Shown here one piece after another: positions 18,002-27,161 of a stretch of DNA of 64,000 bases (its first letter is position 1; each line of letters begins with the position of its first letter). Under the pieces are notes generated by a model. It saw nothing but the letters and a program-made list of their open reading frames with translations. It was not told where the DNA came from and made no database searches. Position numbers and translations under genes: made by a program. Source of the DNA: Alienimonas californiensis (lineage in GTDB: Bacteria > Planctomycetota > Planctomycetia > Planctomycetales > Planctomycetaceae); NCBI RefSeq assembly GCF_007743815.1, contig NZ_CP036265.1, positions 1,790,323 through 1,854,322 of the forward strand, given 5' to 3'.

Positions 18002-19273
18002 ATGCGTCTCTCCCGCCTCCCGGTCGCCGTCGCGGCGTCCGCGTTGCTTGTCCTGCCCGCCGCCCTGCCCGCTCAGGAGGAAGGCGAAACGCCGGAGCCC
18101 CGGCTGCCGGCGGCGGCCCCCGCGGACGCCGGCCTCAGCGACGCCGACGTCGACCGCATTGCCGAGGCCCTCGCCGACAAACTGGTCGATCGCCTGGCGG
18201 ACCGCCTCGCCGATCAACTGGCCGAGCGGCTGGAAGGCATGATCGGCCCGACCGGCCCGGACGCCGACGTGCGGGCCCAGATTCAGGCCTTGGTCAATAA
18301 ATCCGAACCGGAAGCGCGGCGGGACGCGATCCAGCAGTTCATCGATCGTCAGTGGCCGAAGGGCGAGCCGGTCGCGGCGCACGCCGCGGACCTCGCCGGC
18401 ACGCTGGCGTTCCTCGGCCAGCAGATGCCGGGGGAGGCGGGCTATGAAGCGTTCGCCCTCGCCGCGGAACTGGCCGCCCGGGCGATCGAATCCGGCGACG
18501 TGACGGATCAGGCGAAGCGTTCCTTCGGCATGGTGTTCTACGCCGCCGCCTGCGCCCACGCCCTGGACGAAGAGTACGGCGAAGCGTTCGGCGATCTCGA
18601 CCGGGCGTTTGAATACGGCTTCGACGATTTGGAACTGCTGAAGGAGGACGCCGAACTCGCCGAACTGCGGAAGCTGCCCGGCTTCGCCGAGCGGCTGGAC
18701 GGCTGGGAGCAGGCCGTCCGCGACGCCGCGATCGCCCAGGCCCGGCAGGCGCTCGCCGAAGGGGAGACCTTCCCGTTCGCCTTCACCATGACCGACACCG
18801 AGGGCGTCGAGCACAGTCTCGACGACTATCAAGGCCAGGTGGTGATCGTGGACTTCTGGGGCACCTGGTGCCCGCCCTGCCGGGCCGAGATCCCCTCCTT
18901 CGTGAAGCTGCAAAAGGCCTACGGCAAGGAGGGTCTCCAGATCGTCGGACTGAATTACGAACGCGGCGACGACGAGGAGGAGAACCTGGAACTCATCAAC
19001 GAGTTCGTGAAGGAAACCGAGATGAACTACCCCACCGGCCCGGGCTCCGAGGAGACCCAGGACATGGTGCCGGACCTGACCGGCTTCCCGACGACGCTGT
19101 TCGTCGGCCGCGACGGCAAGGTGAAGGCCAAGGTGGTCGGCCTGCACGACTACATGTTCCTCGAGGCGATGGTCACCGAACTGCTCGCCGAGAAGGCCCC
19201 GGCGAAAGCCGACGAGAAGGCCCCGAAGAAGGCCGCCGCGGACGACGCGCCCGAAGCCGCCCCGGAGGACTGA
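18002..19273 (+). CDS. Exported TlpA/ResA-type thioredoxin-like protein
   Basis: The ATG at 18002 opens a signal peptide (MRLSRLPVAVAASALLVLPA, then ALPAQEE). Residues ~45-80 form an amphipathic helix with repeated ALADKLVDRLADRLADQLAE. A TPR-like helical region follows. The C-terminal TlpA domain has WGTWCPPC (Trp289, Cys290, Cys293), the cis-Pro block GFPTTLFVGRDGKVKAKV and a preceding NYPTGPG. It should act as a thiol-disulfide reductant or isomerase outside the cytoplasm. The acidic/lysine tail (KADEKAPKKAAADDAPE) is low complexity. The next gene encodes a longer relative with the same layout, which suggests duplication. Confidence 0.85.
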   Translation: MRLSRLPVAVAASALLVLPAALPAQEEGETPEPRLPAAAPADAGLSDADVDRIAEALADKLVDRLADRLADQLAERLEGMIGPTGPDADVRAQIQALVNKSEPEARRDAIQQFIDRQWPKGEPVAAHAADLAGTLAFLGQQMPGEAGYEAFALAAELAARAIESGDVTDQAKRSFGMVFYAAACAHALDEEYGEAFGDLDRAFEYGFDDLELLKEDAELAELRKLPGFAERLDGWEQAVRDAAIAQARQALAEGETFPFAFTMTDTEGVEHSLDDYQGQVVIVDFWGTWCPPCRAEIPSFVKLQKAYGKEGLQIVGLNYERGDDEEENLELINEFVKETEMNYPTGPGSEETQDMVPDLTGFPTTLFVGRDGKVKAKVVGLHDYMFLEAMVTELLAEKAPAKADEKAPKKAAADDAPEAAPED

Positions 19274-19393
19274 TCCGTCCGGATCGGTTCGGACCGTGAC
19301 GGGGGCGCTTGTCGCGACGCGCACGGCCGGGGATAACCGCCCGGTCGTCGGCTCCGACGGCTCTTCGATCCGTCCCCCGCCGAGACTGTCTCG

Positions 19394-21730
19394 ATGGCCC
19401 GCCGTCCGCACGTTGCCGCCCCCCGCGTTCCGCGAACGTGGGGGGCGGCTTCGCGTACGGCCCTCCGCAGGTTCGCCCCCGCGGCGTTCGCCCCCGCGGT
19501 TCTGACGTTGGCCGTGGCCGGCTGCGGGGAACCGACGGCCGTCCCCGCGACGAACGCCGCGGCGACCGCCCCGGCGGTGAACGAGTCGACGGCCGGCGCC
19601 CCGGAGGCGTCCGCCGTGCCGGTCGTGCCCGCGTCGAGCGCCCGACCGGTTCCAGGCGATGCGACGGGGGCGGGACGCAGTCCGGACCGATCGGCGCCGG
19701 ATCGAGGGGACGCCGCCGATGCGGAACTGGCCGCGACGCTGGCGGGACTGCCGGCGAACCTGCGGGGGCGGTTCGCGGACTTGCCGGAGCGCTGGGCGGC
19801 CCGGCAGGGCGATCCGCTGGCGGCGGCCGCGGCGGCCGTCACGTTGCAGGAGGCCGCCCGGTTGCTGATGGACTTCGACGAGGAGCGGGCCTACGACGCC
19901 TTCCGGCTCTCCGGGGAGGCGGCGACCCTCGCTGCGGCCGCCGGAGCCCTGCCGGACGCCGCGGCGGGGCAGATCTTCTACAACGCCGCCTGCGCCCTCG
20001 CCCGGGACGACGAGGTCGCCGCCGCGTTCGCCTCGCTGGACCGGGCCGCCGAGGCCGGCTTCAGCGGCTGGGAACATGCCGAGACCGACCCGGACCTCGC
20101 CGCGTTGCACAGCACGCCCGGCTTCGCCGCCCGCCTCGCCGGGTGGAAGGCCGCGTCGCCCGCCTCCGCCGGCGGGTCGATGCCCGAGCCGCTGCTCAGT
20201 TCGGCAGACCTCTCCGGCGGCAGCGGCCCCGACGGGCTATTCCCGCTGGAGTTCGCCTACATGGACGTCTCCGGCCGCCCGCACCGCCTGTCGGATTACC
20301 GGGGGCAGGTGGTCGTCGTGGACTTCTGGGGCACCTGGTGCCCGCCCTGCCGGACGGAGATCCCCTCGTTCGTCCGCCTTCAACAGCAATACGGCCCGGA
20401 CGGGCTGCAGATTCTCGGCCTGAACTACAACGACGACGTCGGCGACATCCGGCAGTTCGCCCTGCAGAACGACATGAACTACCCGACCGGCCCCGGCCCG
20501 GACGAGGCCCGGGCGGCGGTGCCGAACTTTCGCGGCTACCCGACGACCGTGTTCGTCGGCCGCGACGGCCGGGTGCGGAAGACGCTCGTCGGGGCGCACC
20601 CGTACGAATCGCTGGAGGGCGTGGTGCTCGAACTGCTCGCGGAGCGGGTCGAGCCGGCCGATCTGGCCCAGTGGCCGACCGTGCCCGACGAGCCGCGGCT
20701 GACCGACCTCAAGAAGGCCCAGCGGTTGGCCGACGGGCTCGACCGGGACCTGCTCGCCGAACTCGACGCGAACTGGGAATTGCAGTTTGAGGAGGAGGCG
20801 GCCGGCGTCGCCGTGGCGCGGGCCCTGGGCGGGCTGGCGGGTCAGGCGGAGCAGGCCGGCGGGACGGCGGCGCTCGCGTTGCCCCCGCACGCCGGGGAGA
20901 TCGCCGCCCAGATCGCCGCCGCCTTCCCCGACTCCGCCGCGGCCGACGACGGCGCCACGTTCGCCCCGGTCTTCCTCGCCGCCGCCGCGGCGCTGGCGCA
21001 GCGCCGCGACACGCGGGAGGCGCTCACCTTCCTCGAACGCGCCGCCACCACCGGCTGGACCGACTGGGCCGCCGTCGAGAAGAACCCGGCGTTCCGCACG
21101 CTGTCGGACGAGGAGGAGTTCCAGCAGCGCCTCGCCCGCTGGACCGGCGCCGACCCGGACGCCGGCCTGAGCGGGGGCGGACTGACCGGGGGCGGACCGG
21201 GCGACGCCGGACAGGGCGACGCCGACGGGATGGCGGCCGAGCCGACTTCAAATCTGCCCCCCGCCGAGCAGGCCGCCGCGGACCTCGCCGCCGCGGAGCC
21301 GTTCACCCTGTCGTTCATTGCCCGCGACCTCGACGACAACCGCCAGCGCCCGCGGGACTACGAGGGGCAGGTGTTGCTGGTGAACCTCTGGGGGTTCGGG
21401 AACGAGGCCGGCGAGGGAATGATCCCGGACCTCGTCGCCCTGCAAACGGAGCACAAAGACGCGGGGCTGCGGACGCTCGGGCTGGCCTACGACCCGCCGG
21501 CGGTCGCCGACGTGGAGGCCTTCGTGGCGGAGCGCGGGGTGAACTACCCGGTGGGCATCGGCAATCAGCGGGCGAAGGACGCGGTGGAGGGCTACCGCGA
21601 CCTGCCGACCACCGTGTTCGTCGGCCGCGACGGCACGGCCCGGCTGGTCGTGACGGGGCCGCGGTCGCGGGACTATCTGGAGGCCGTCGCGACGACGTTG
21701 CTGGCAGAACCGGCCCCCGCCGAGCAGTAA
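19394..21730 (+). CDS. Lipoprotein with two thioredoxin-like domains, the second lacking CxxC
   Basis: The 778-aa product has an Arg-rich start and a lipobox-like LTLAVAGCGE (Cys44). Residues ~120-260 are helical and similar to the upstream paralogue. The first TlpA domain holds WGTWCPPC (Cys316, Cys319) and GYPTTVFVGRDGRVRK. A second helical unit follows. The second thioredoxin-like domain has WGFGNEAGEG at Trp666 where the active site should be, so both cysteines are gone, but its DLPTTVFVGRDGTARL block is kept. The protein is therefore a tandem duplication with one active and one probably binding-only domain. Export and lipid anchoring place it at a membrane surface. Confidence 0.85.
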   Translation: MARRPHVAAPRVPRTWGAASRTALRRFAPAAFAPAVLTLAVAGCGEPTAVPATNAAATAPAVNESTAGAPEASAVPVVPASSARPVPGDATGAGRSPDRSAPDRGDAADAELAATLAGLPANLRGRFADLPERWAARQGDPLAAAAAAVTLQEAARLLMDFDEERAYDAFRLSGEAATLAAAAGALPDAAAGQIFYNAACALARDDEVAAAFASLDRAAEAGFSGWEHAETDPDLAALHSTPGFAARLAGWKAASPASAGGSMPEPLLSSADLSGGSGPDGLFPLEFAYMDVSGRPHRLSDYRGQVVVVDFWGTWCPPCRTEIPSFVRLQQQYGPDGLQILGLNYNDDVGDIRQFALQNDMNYPTGPGPDEARAAVPNFRGYPTTVFVGRDGRVRKTLVGAHPYESLEGVVLELLAERVEPADLAQWPTVPDEPRLTDLKKAQRLADGLDRDLLAELDANWELQFEEEAAGVAVARALGGLAGQAEQAGGTAALALPPHAGEIAAQIAAAFPDSAAADDGATFAPVFLAAAAALAQRRDTREALTFLERAATTGWTDWAAVEKNPAFRTLSDEEEFQQRLARWTGADPDAGLSGGGLTGGGPGDAGQGDADGMAAEPTSNLPPAEQAAADLAAAEPFTLSFIARDLDDNRQRPRDYEGQVLLVNLWGFGNEAGEGMIPDLVALQTEHKDAGLRTLGLAYDPPAVADVEAFVAERGVNYPVGIGNQRAKDAVEGYRDLPTTVFVGRDGTARLVVTGPRSRDYLEAVATTLLAEPAPAEQ

Positions 21731-21836
21731 CCGCCCCCGCAGGCGCCGGAGCCGCCCGGGCGGGAGCGAACCGATCGGGCGGCGCCGCTACACTCGCGCG
21801 GCTCGCCCGTCCCGCCCGTCGTCGTCTGTTTTCCGA

Positions 21837-23723
21837 ATGTCCGTCCTCACCGTCGGTACGTTTCTGCTGTTCACCGGGCTCGTCGCTGGGCTGACCTATT
21901 GGTTCACCCGCGGCAAGGAGCTGGGCACCGGCGAGGGCTACTTCCTCGCCGGCCGCAGCCTGACCGGCGGGGTGATCGCCGGGTCGCTGCTGCTGACGAA
22001 CCTGTCGACGGAGCAGCTCGTCGGGCTGAACGGCGGGGCGTTCGACGAAGGGCTCAGCGTGTTCGCCTGGGAGGTGATCGCGGCGTTCAGCATGGTGCTG
22101 ATGGCCCTGGTCTTCCTGCCGAAATATCTGGCCCGCGGCGTGGCCACGGTGCCGCAGTATCTCGAGGGCAGCTTCGGTCCGAAAACGCGGGCGGTCAGCA
22201 CGTTGATGTTCGTGCTGGCGGACTCCCTCGTCACCCTGCCGGTCGTCTTATACACCGGGGCGACGGCGATTATCGGGGTGTTGAACCTGGAAGACTTAAC
22301 CGGCTGGGAGAGCGAGCCGCTGCTGTGGGGGATCGTGATCTCGCTGGGCGTGATCGGCAGTTGCTACGCGGTGTTCGGCGGCCTGCGGGCGGTGGCGTTC
22401 TCCGACGTGATCAACGGCGTCGGGCTGCTGATCGGCGGATTGATGATCGCCTACCTCGGCCTCGCCGCGGTCGCCGAGAAAAGCCCCACGGCGGACAACG
22501 TCGTCGAGGCGTTCGAGGAGATGAAGGCGACCCGGGGCGAACTGTATGAATCGCTGCAGGAGGACCGGGAAGCGGTCGCCCCGCTGCAAACCGCCCGGAC
22601 GGCGCTGCAGAAGCAGGGCGCCGATTTCGTCGGCCTGACGGAGTCGCTGGCATATCTCAAACAGGAGTCCCCGGACCAGTACGAGGCCATCACCCCTGTG
22701 GTGCTGGCGAAGGCCCGGGAGTCCGGCGCCGAGGTCCCCGCCGACGCCGACCCGCTGGCCGTCGCCGAGAGCCTGCGGGACGCCGAGAGCCCCGTCACCT
22801 ACGAACGGCTCAGCCGGCGGACACTGAAATCCCCCACGATTCCCTGGCCCACGCTGCTGTCCGGCGTGCTGTTGGTGAACCTGTTTTACTGGTGCACGAA
22901 CCAGCAAATTATCCAGCGGACCCTCGCCGCCGACGGGCTGGCCGAGGGGCAGAAGGGCGTGCTGCTGGCCGCCGGCTTCAAGTTGCTGGCTCCGATCGTG
23001 ATGGTGATCCCCGGGCTGGCCGCGCTGCACCTGTACGGTTCGGACCTCGTGGAAGGCGGCCGGGTCACAAAGGGGGCGGAGGCCTACGGGGCGCTGGTCG
23101 GCGACGTGCTGCAGAACGAAATCGTGCTGGGCTTCTTCGCGGCGGTGGTGTTCGGCTCGATCCTCAGCACCTTTAACAGTGTGTTAAACTCCACCGCCAC
23201 GCTGTTCAGCCTCGGCGTCTATAAAGCCCAGATCAATCCGCTGGCGACCGAGGGCCAGCAGGTGCGGGTCGGGCAAATCTTCGGCACGCTGGTGGCGATC
23301 ACCGCGGTGATCGGCGGCCCGCTGCTGGGCGGCGTGGAGGGCATCTTCGACTTCCTCCAGCAGATGCGCGGCCTGTACTTCATCCCGATCTTCGCGGCGA
23401 TGGTGTGGGCCTTTAACACCCGCCGCCTGCCGGACTGGGCCGGCGCCGCCGCGATCCTCGGCGGGGCCTCGATCGTGGGCCTGAAGTACTGGGTGCCGGG
23501 CTGGAACTCCGCCGTGGACGGCGTGATGCACAACTGGCACTTCATCGGCTGCGTGTTCGCCGCGCTGGTGGTCTTCCTGTTCGTCGTGTTGAAGGTCGCC
23601 CCGACGCCGCCGAAGCCGGAGTTGCCGCCCTCGCCGGTCGATATGACGCCCTGGCGCTGGGCCGTCCCGGTCGGCGTGCTGCTGGTGCTCGGCGTGCTGG
23701 GGCTCTACGCCGCGTTCGTGTGA
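21837..23723 (+). CDS. Sodium:solute symporter (SSS family) with large helical insert
   Basis: The 628-aa product has about 13 hydrophobic segments. SSS landmarks include GEGYFLAGRSLTGGVIAGSL, TNLSTEQLVGLNGGAF, YAVFGGLRAVAFSDVINGVG and VFGSILSTFNSVLNST. It probably takes up a sugar or similar solute with Na+. Residues ~210-330 form a hydrophilic, helix-rich insert (EAFEEMKATRGELYESLQED ... EVPADADPLAVAESLRD) not expected in a standard family member of ~540 aa. After the insert the helices resume at TIPWPTLLSGVLLVNLFYW. Substrate unknown. Confidence 0.88.
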   Translation: MSVLTVGTFLLFTGLVAGLTYWFTRGKELGTGEGYFLAGRSLTGGVIAGSLLLTNLSTEQLVGLNGGAFDEGLSVFAWEVIAAFSMVLMALVFLPKYLARGVATVPQYLEGSFGPKTRAVSTLMFVLADSLVTLPVVLYTGATAIIGVLNLEDLTGWESEPLLWGIVISLGVIGSCYAVFGGLRAVAFSDVINGVGLLIGGLMIAYLGLAAVAEKSPTADNVVEAFEEMKATRGELYESLQEDREAVAPLQTARTALQKQGADFVGLTESLAYLKQESPDQYEAITPVVLAKARESGAEVPADADPLAVAESLRDAESPVTYERLSRRTLKSPTIPWPTLLSGVLLVNLFYWCTNQQIIQRTLAADGLAEGQKGVLLAAGFKLLAPIVMVIPGLAALHLYGSDLVEGGRVTKGAEAYGALVGDVLQNEIVLGFFAAVVFGSILSTFNSVLNSTATLFSLGVYKAQINPLATEGQQVRVGQIFGTLVAITAVIGGPLLGGVEGIFDFLQQMRGLYFIPIFAAMVWAFNTRRLPDWAGAAAILGGASIVGLKYWVPGWNSAVDGVMHNWHFIGCVFAALVVFLFVVLKVAPTPPKPELPPSPVDMTPWRWAVPVGVLLVLGVLGLYAAFV

Positions 23724-23799
23724 GCGGCGTCCCCGTTGTGACGCGAGGCGCCGGCGGGGACAATGACGGTTCGAGCACTCCGCCCCCGGGAGACCTGAG

Positions 23800-24519
23800 A
23801 TGAACGCCCCCGCAACGCTCTCCCCGTCGCGACCGCGGGCCGCGACGTCCGCGTGGGCGTCGCCGCCCGCCGGCCGGCCGGCCGGCGCGTCCGGCGAGCC
23901 GACGACGCACCGGGTGACGGTCGCGGAATACCACGCGATGCGGGACGCGAACGTGTTTCCGCCGGACGGTCCGAAGCTCGAATTGCTCGACGGAGAAATC
24001 CTTGAGATGCCTGCGCCTGGTCCTCTCCATGCCTCGACCGTCGACGGGATTGCGGGCCGGTTGCTCCGCCGTCTGCCGGACGGGTGGTTCGTCCGGGTTC
24101 AGAACCCGGTCACTTTTCTGACGAGCGAACCGCTGCCGGACCTGCTCGTCGTCGCCGGCGAGGGCTTCGACTGGCGGGACCGTCACCCGGGGCCGGAGGA
24201 CGCGGCGTTGCTGATTGAGGTGTCCGACTCTTCGCTGTCGTTCGACCGCCACCGCAAAGCCCGCGTTTACGCCGCTGCGGGGGTGACGCCGTACTGGATC
24301 GTTAATCTCGTCGATCGCCGCGTCGAGGTGCACGACGAGCCCTCCCCCGGCGACGGCGCCGAGGAGAACCCGCCCGGCTATCGACGCCGCGACGTTTCGC
24401 CGGGGGAGACGCTGTCGTTCCGTGTCGGCGACGCGACGATCACGCTCGACGCCGCGGACCTGTTGCCCCCGGCCCCCGGCGCGCCGCTTGGCGGCGACGG
24501 CGAACCGGGGGATGCGTGA
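23800..24519 (+). CDS. Uma2 family (DUF820) putative endonuclease
   Basis: The 239-aa product has the PD-(D/E)xK-like Uma2 core: LELLDGEILEMPAPGPLH, PLPDLLVVAGEGFDWRD, ALLIEVSDSSLSFDRHRKA and YWIVNLVDRRVEVHDEP. The Asp ... Glu-Val-Ser-Asp and Lys residues fit a restriction-like nuclease fold, though biological activity is unproven. The N-terminal ~40 residues are Ser/Pro/Ala-rich. The last residues (GAPLGGDGEPGDA) are encoded by a reverse copy of the family E element, so the original C-terminus may have been altered. It stops 7 bp before the convergent purB stop. Confidence 0.82.
   Translation: MNAPATLSPSRPRAATSAWASPPAGRPAGASGEPTTHRVTVAEYHAMRDANVFPPDGPKLELLDGEILEMPAPGPLHASTVDGIAGRLLRRLPDGWFVRVQNPVTFLTSEPLPDLLVVAGEGFDWRDRHPGPEDAALLIEVSDSSLSFDRHRKARVYAAAGVTPYWIVNLVDRRVEVHDEPSPGDGAEENPPGYRRRDVSPGETLSFRVGDATITLDAADLLPPAPGAPLGGDGEPGDA
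24479..24501 (-). repeat. Family E dispersed element (copy 2) inside the Uma2 gene
   Basis: On the minus strand it reads GTCGCCGCCAAGCGGCGCGC within a 23-bp match to the copies at 6911 and 32368, with one substitution. It encodes part of the C-terminus of the Uma2 protein. Confidence 0.6.
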
Positions 24520-24526
24520 GCGGCGC

Positions 24527-25963
24527 TCAGACCTTCAACTCGCCCGCGGCGCCGGTGAGGGCGTCGGCGTAGCGTTCCCGGATCGGGCCGACGACCTGCT
24601 CCACGAACCGGCGGGTCTGCTCCGGGGCGCGGCCGATGTACTTCTTCGGGTCGAGCGTCGCGGAGAGGTCCACGCCGGCGAAGGCGTCGTCGGCCTGGAG
24701 GCGGGCGATCAGGTCGTTCGCCTCGCCCTGTTCCTTCACCACCCGGCCGGCGTCGCGGGAGTGCACCCGGACCCGCTCGTGCAGGTCCTGCCGGTCGCCG
24801 CCGGCTTCCACGCCGGCCATTAGCACCGCCTCGGTCGCCATGAAGGGCAACTCGGAGGCGAGGTTCGCCGCGATCACCTTCGGGTAGACCAGCAGCCCGC
24901 CGGCGACGTTGGCGTAGATCAGCAGGCAGGCGTCGATCGCCAGGCAGCTCTGCGGCAGGCTCAAACGGCGGTTGGCGCTGTCGTCGAGGGTGCGTTCGAG
25001 CCACTGGGTCGCGGCGGTGTCGTCGCCGTTGGCGGCGAGGCTCATCGCGAACCGGGCCAGCCCGCACATGCGTTCGGCCCGCATCGGGTTCCGCTTGTAG
25101 GCCATCGCGGAACTGCCGATCTGCTTGTCCCCCTGCGGCTCCTCCAACTCCTTGCGGTGCTGGAGGATGCGCAGGTCCGTGCCGGCTTTGTGGCAGCTCT
25201 GCCCGACGCCGCTCAGCGTGGCGAGCACCATCGCGTCCACCTTGCGGGGGTAGGTCTGCCCGGTGACGGCGTAGCTCTCGGCGAAGTCCATCTTCTCGCG
25301 GACCAACTCGTCCAGCCGATCGACCTTGGCCCCGTCCCCGCCGAACAGCTGCAGGAAGGTCGCCTGCGTGCCGGTCGTCCCCTTCACCCCGCGGAATTTG
25401 AGTCGGGCTAAACGGTGCTCGACCTCTTCCAGGTCGAGGCACAGGTCCTGGCACCACAACGTCGCCCGCTTGCCGACGGTCGTGGGCTGGGCCGGCTGAA
25501 GGTGGGTGAAGCCGAGGCAGGGTTCGTCGGCCCACTGCTCGGCGAAGCGCGCGAGGGCGTCGATGACCCGCACCAGCCGGGTGCGGACCAGTTCGAGGCT
25601 GCGGCGGGTCTGGATCAGTTCGGCGTTGTCGGTGACGAAGCAGCTCGTCGCCCCGAGGTGAATGATCGGCCGGGCGTCCGGGCAGACCTCGCCCCAGGCG
25701 TGCACGTGGGCCATCACGTCGTGGCGGAGGTCCATTTCGTACTTCGCGGCGAGGGCGAAGTCGTCGTCGGACAGGTCCAGCGAGGCCCGCATCTGCTCCA
25801 ACGCGGCGTCGGGGATGTCGAGGCCGAGTTCCTGCTGCGACTCGGCCAGCGCCAACCACAACCGCCGCCAGAGGCCGTGCTTGGTGCGGGCGCTCCACAG
25901 TTCCGCCATCGCGTCGGACGCGTAGCGGGTGAGGAGGGGATTTTCGTAACGATCGTGGCTCAT
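24527..25963 (-). CDS. purB: Adenylosuccinate lyase
   Basis: The 478-aa product starts [20 protein letters not shown] and has the fumarase/aspartase superfamily layout. Seen are [31 protein letters not shown], and the signature loop [16 protein letters not shown] with the catalytic Ser in a flexible segment. It cleaves adenylosuccinate to AMP and SAICAR to AICAR in purine synthesis in the cytoplasm. Length and motifs are normal for the eukaryote-like PurB subgroup. The gene stands alone. Convergent with the Uma2 gene downstream. Confidence 0.93.
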   Translation of the reverse strand: MSHDRYENPLLTRYASDAMAELWSARTKHGLWRRLWLALAESQQELGLDIPDAALEQMRASLDLSDDDFALAAKYEMDLRHDVMAHVHAWGEVCPDARPIIHLGATSCFVTDNAELIQTRRSLELVRTRLVRVIDALARFAEQWADEPCLGFTHLQPAQPTTVGKRATLWCQDLCLDLEEVEHRLARLKFRGVKGTTGTQATFLQLFGGDGAKVDRLDELVREKMDFAESYAVTGQTYPRKVDAMVLATLSGVGQSCHKAGTDLRILQHRKELEEPQGDKQIGSSAMAYKRNPMRAERMCGLARFAMSLAANGDDTAATQWLERTLDDSANRRLSLPQSCLAIDACLLIYANVAGGLLVYPKVIAANLASELPFMATEAVLMAGVEAGGDRQDLHERVRVHSRDAGRVVKEQGEANDLIARLQADDAFAGVDLSATLDPKKYIGRAPEQTRRFVEQVVGPIRERYADALTGAAGELKV

Positions 25964-26186
25964 GGTGGGGAGTTTAGCGAGCGGGGGGCCAATCCCCGAG
26001 CGGCCGGCGGCGGGAAGTCGCCCCAGCCGGGCGACAGACGCATCAGGGCCGAGAGTGAGCCATTTCGCTCGACCGGGGGCGGCGGGACCACGCCGAACCG
26101 TTCTCCGTCGCCCAGACTCGGCCGACCCCGGCCACCCGCCCGATCGCTTTGGGATTCGACGGTTTGGGTTGACCCCTGTTGAACCT
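25964..26186. other. Spacer between purB start and the attC-like site
   Basis: High-GC spacer in which no gene was seen. It must contain the purB promoter on the minus strand; specific boxes were not identified. GC content drops at its right end as the attC-like site begins. Confidence 0.4.
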
Positions 26187-26282
26187 GCCTAACGCCTGAG
26201 CTCAGCGGCGTTTGAGGCGACGCCCGTTTGTGCGGCAGCAATGGGTGGCGGGCCAAATGTCCGCTGCAGCGATTTGTTAGGC
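26187..26282 (-). other. Integron attC-like recombination site
   Basis: On the minus strand the 96-bp site opens with GCCTAAC (26282-26276, R'' type) and closes with GTTAGGC (26193-26187, R' type). These are exact complementary 7-bp core sites of the RYYYAAC/GTTRRRY form. Next to them, CGCTGCAGCGG and CCGCTGAGC pair imperfectly with an unpaired base, as in the L''/L' boxes of attC. The centre is a less conserved stretch. The site lies just after the 3' end of the gene at 26294-27154 and in the orientation expected for a cassette. The expected recombination point is between 26193 and 26192. Confidence 0.75.
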
Positions 26283-26293
26283 ATCTGCTCCAC

Positions 26294-27154
26294 CTACGGA
26301 TAAAATCCCAGTTGGTTCTTCATAAACTCCATGTGCGGATCACTTTGAAGTGCTGGAACTTCTGCCGCCGACTGCTCACAAAGCAATTCTATGCAGTTGA
26401 CCATCTGCATGATCAGCACAACTAGATTCGAGATGCCCAGGCACTGCAACGATTGGTTCTTGACGATCCCTTTGTACTCAAACGGGCCAATAACGAGGTT
26501 GTTCATGGCCTTGTTGGCAAAGCCATTGTTGTGGAGCGAATTTCTGATTAACGTCAAATATTCGAATGACTTTTGGTACGGCACCATTGCGGTGCTATGC
26601 TCGTCCAACACGCAGCGATCTGCAGCCATGCTGCTCGGCAAGTACGACTGTATTTCAGAAAGGATTCCCTGCTTCGTTGCTCCCGAAGCTTCCATGGAGA
26701 AGTGCCTGAGCAATGACAGGAAGTCGCTAGCTTTGTTCTGTCCCGAATGCGTAACGCTATGAATTTCGATCATTTTGGAAATGAAGTAATCGATAGCGAA
26801 ATAGACGGAATCCAAATACCCGACACGGTTCTTCACTTCCCGCAACATGGTCGTGTGGTCAACTGCAAACTTTTCACTGTAGCCAAGAGCGACGATATTG
26901 CGCACGTAACGTTCTCCGAGCTCCATACTCGCAAGCACGTTCTGCTCGTACCAAATGGTCGCACTCTCAATGCGAAGTAAGACCATTGGCCTTACGTCTG
27001 TCCCTTCAAATGTTCCGTCCTCAAGCCATTCACCGGAGTACTTCAGATTCCGGAATCTCGAAAACAAGATAGATAGCCAGTCCGACGCCCTATAACTCTT
27101 TCCTGCTAGTTCTGCAGAATTCGCGAAATCGAGTCGTTTTTTGAGGTCGCTCAT
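26294..27154 (-). CDS. Putative integron-cassette gene; HEPN-like helical protein
   Basis: The 286-aa product has no signal peptide or membrane span and looks almost entirely alpha-helical. Residues 197-211 (FEYLTLIRNSLHNNG) carry an R-N-x-x-H-N-N-G motif (Arg204, His208) like that of HEPN-type RNase/toxin and Cthe_2314-like proteins. Base composition and codon use are far less GC-rich than in all neighbours, a sign of transfer. The start ATG is preceded by AGGA at a 7-base spacing, and this box overlaps a GTTAGGA core-like site at 27162-27168. With the attC-like site at its 3' end the gene has the layout of a single integron cassette. Function unproven; a defence or stress-response RNase is possible. 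Confidence 0.75.
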   Translation of the reverse strand: MSDLKKRLDFANSAELAGKSYRASDWLSILFSRFRNLKYSGEWLEDGTFEGTDVRPMVLLRIESATIWYEQNVLASMELGERYVRNIVALGYSEKFAVDHTTMLREVKNRVGYLDSVYFAIDYFISKMIEIHSVTHSGQNKASDFLSLLRHFSMEASGATKQGILSEIQSYLPSSMAADRCVLDEHSTAMVPYQKSFEYLTLIRNSLHNNGFANKAMNNLVIGPFEYKGIVKNQSLQCLGISNLVVLIMQMVNCIELLCEQSAAEVPALQSDPHMEFMKNQLGFYP

Positions 27155-27161
27155 AACATGT

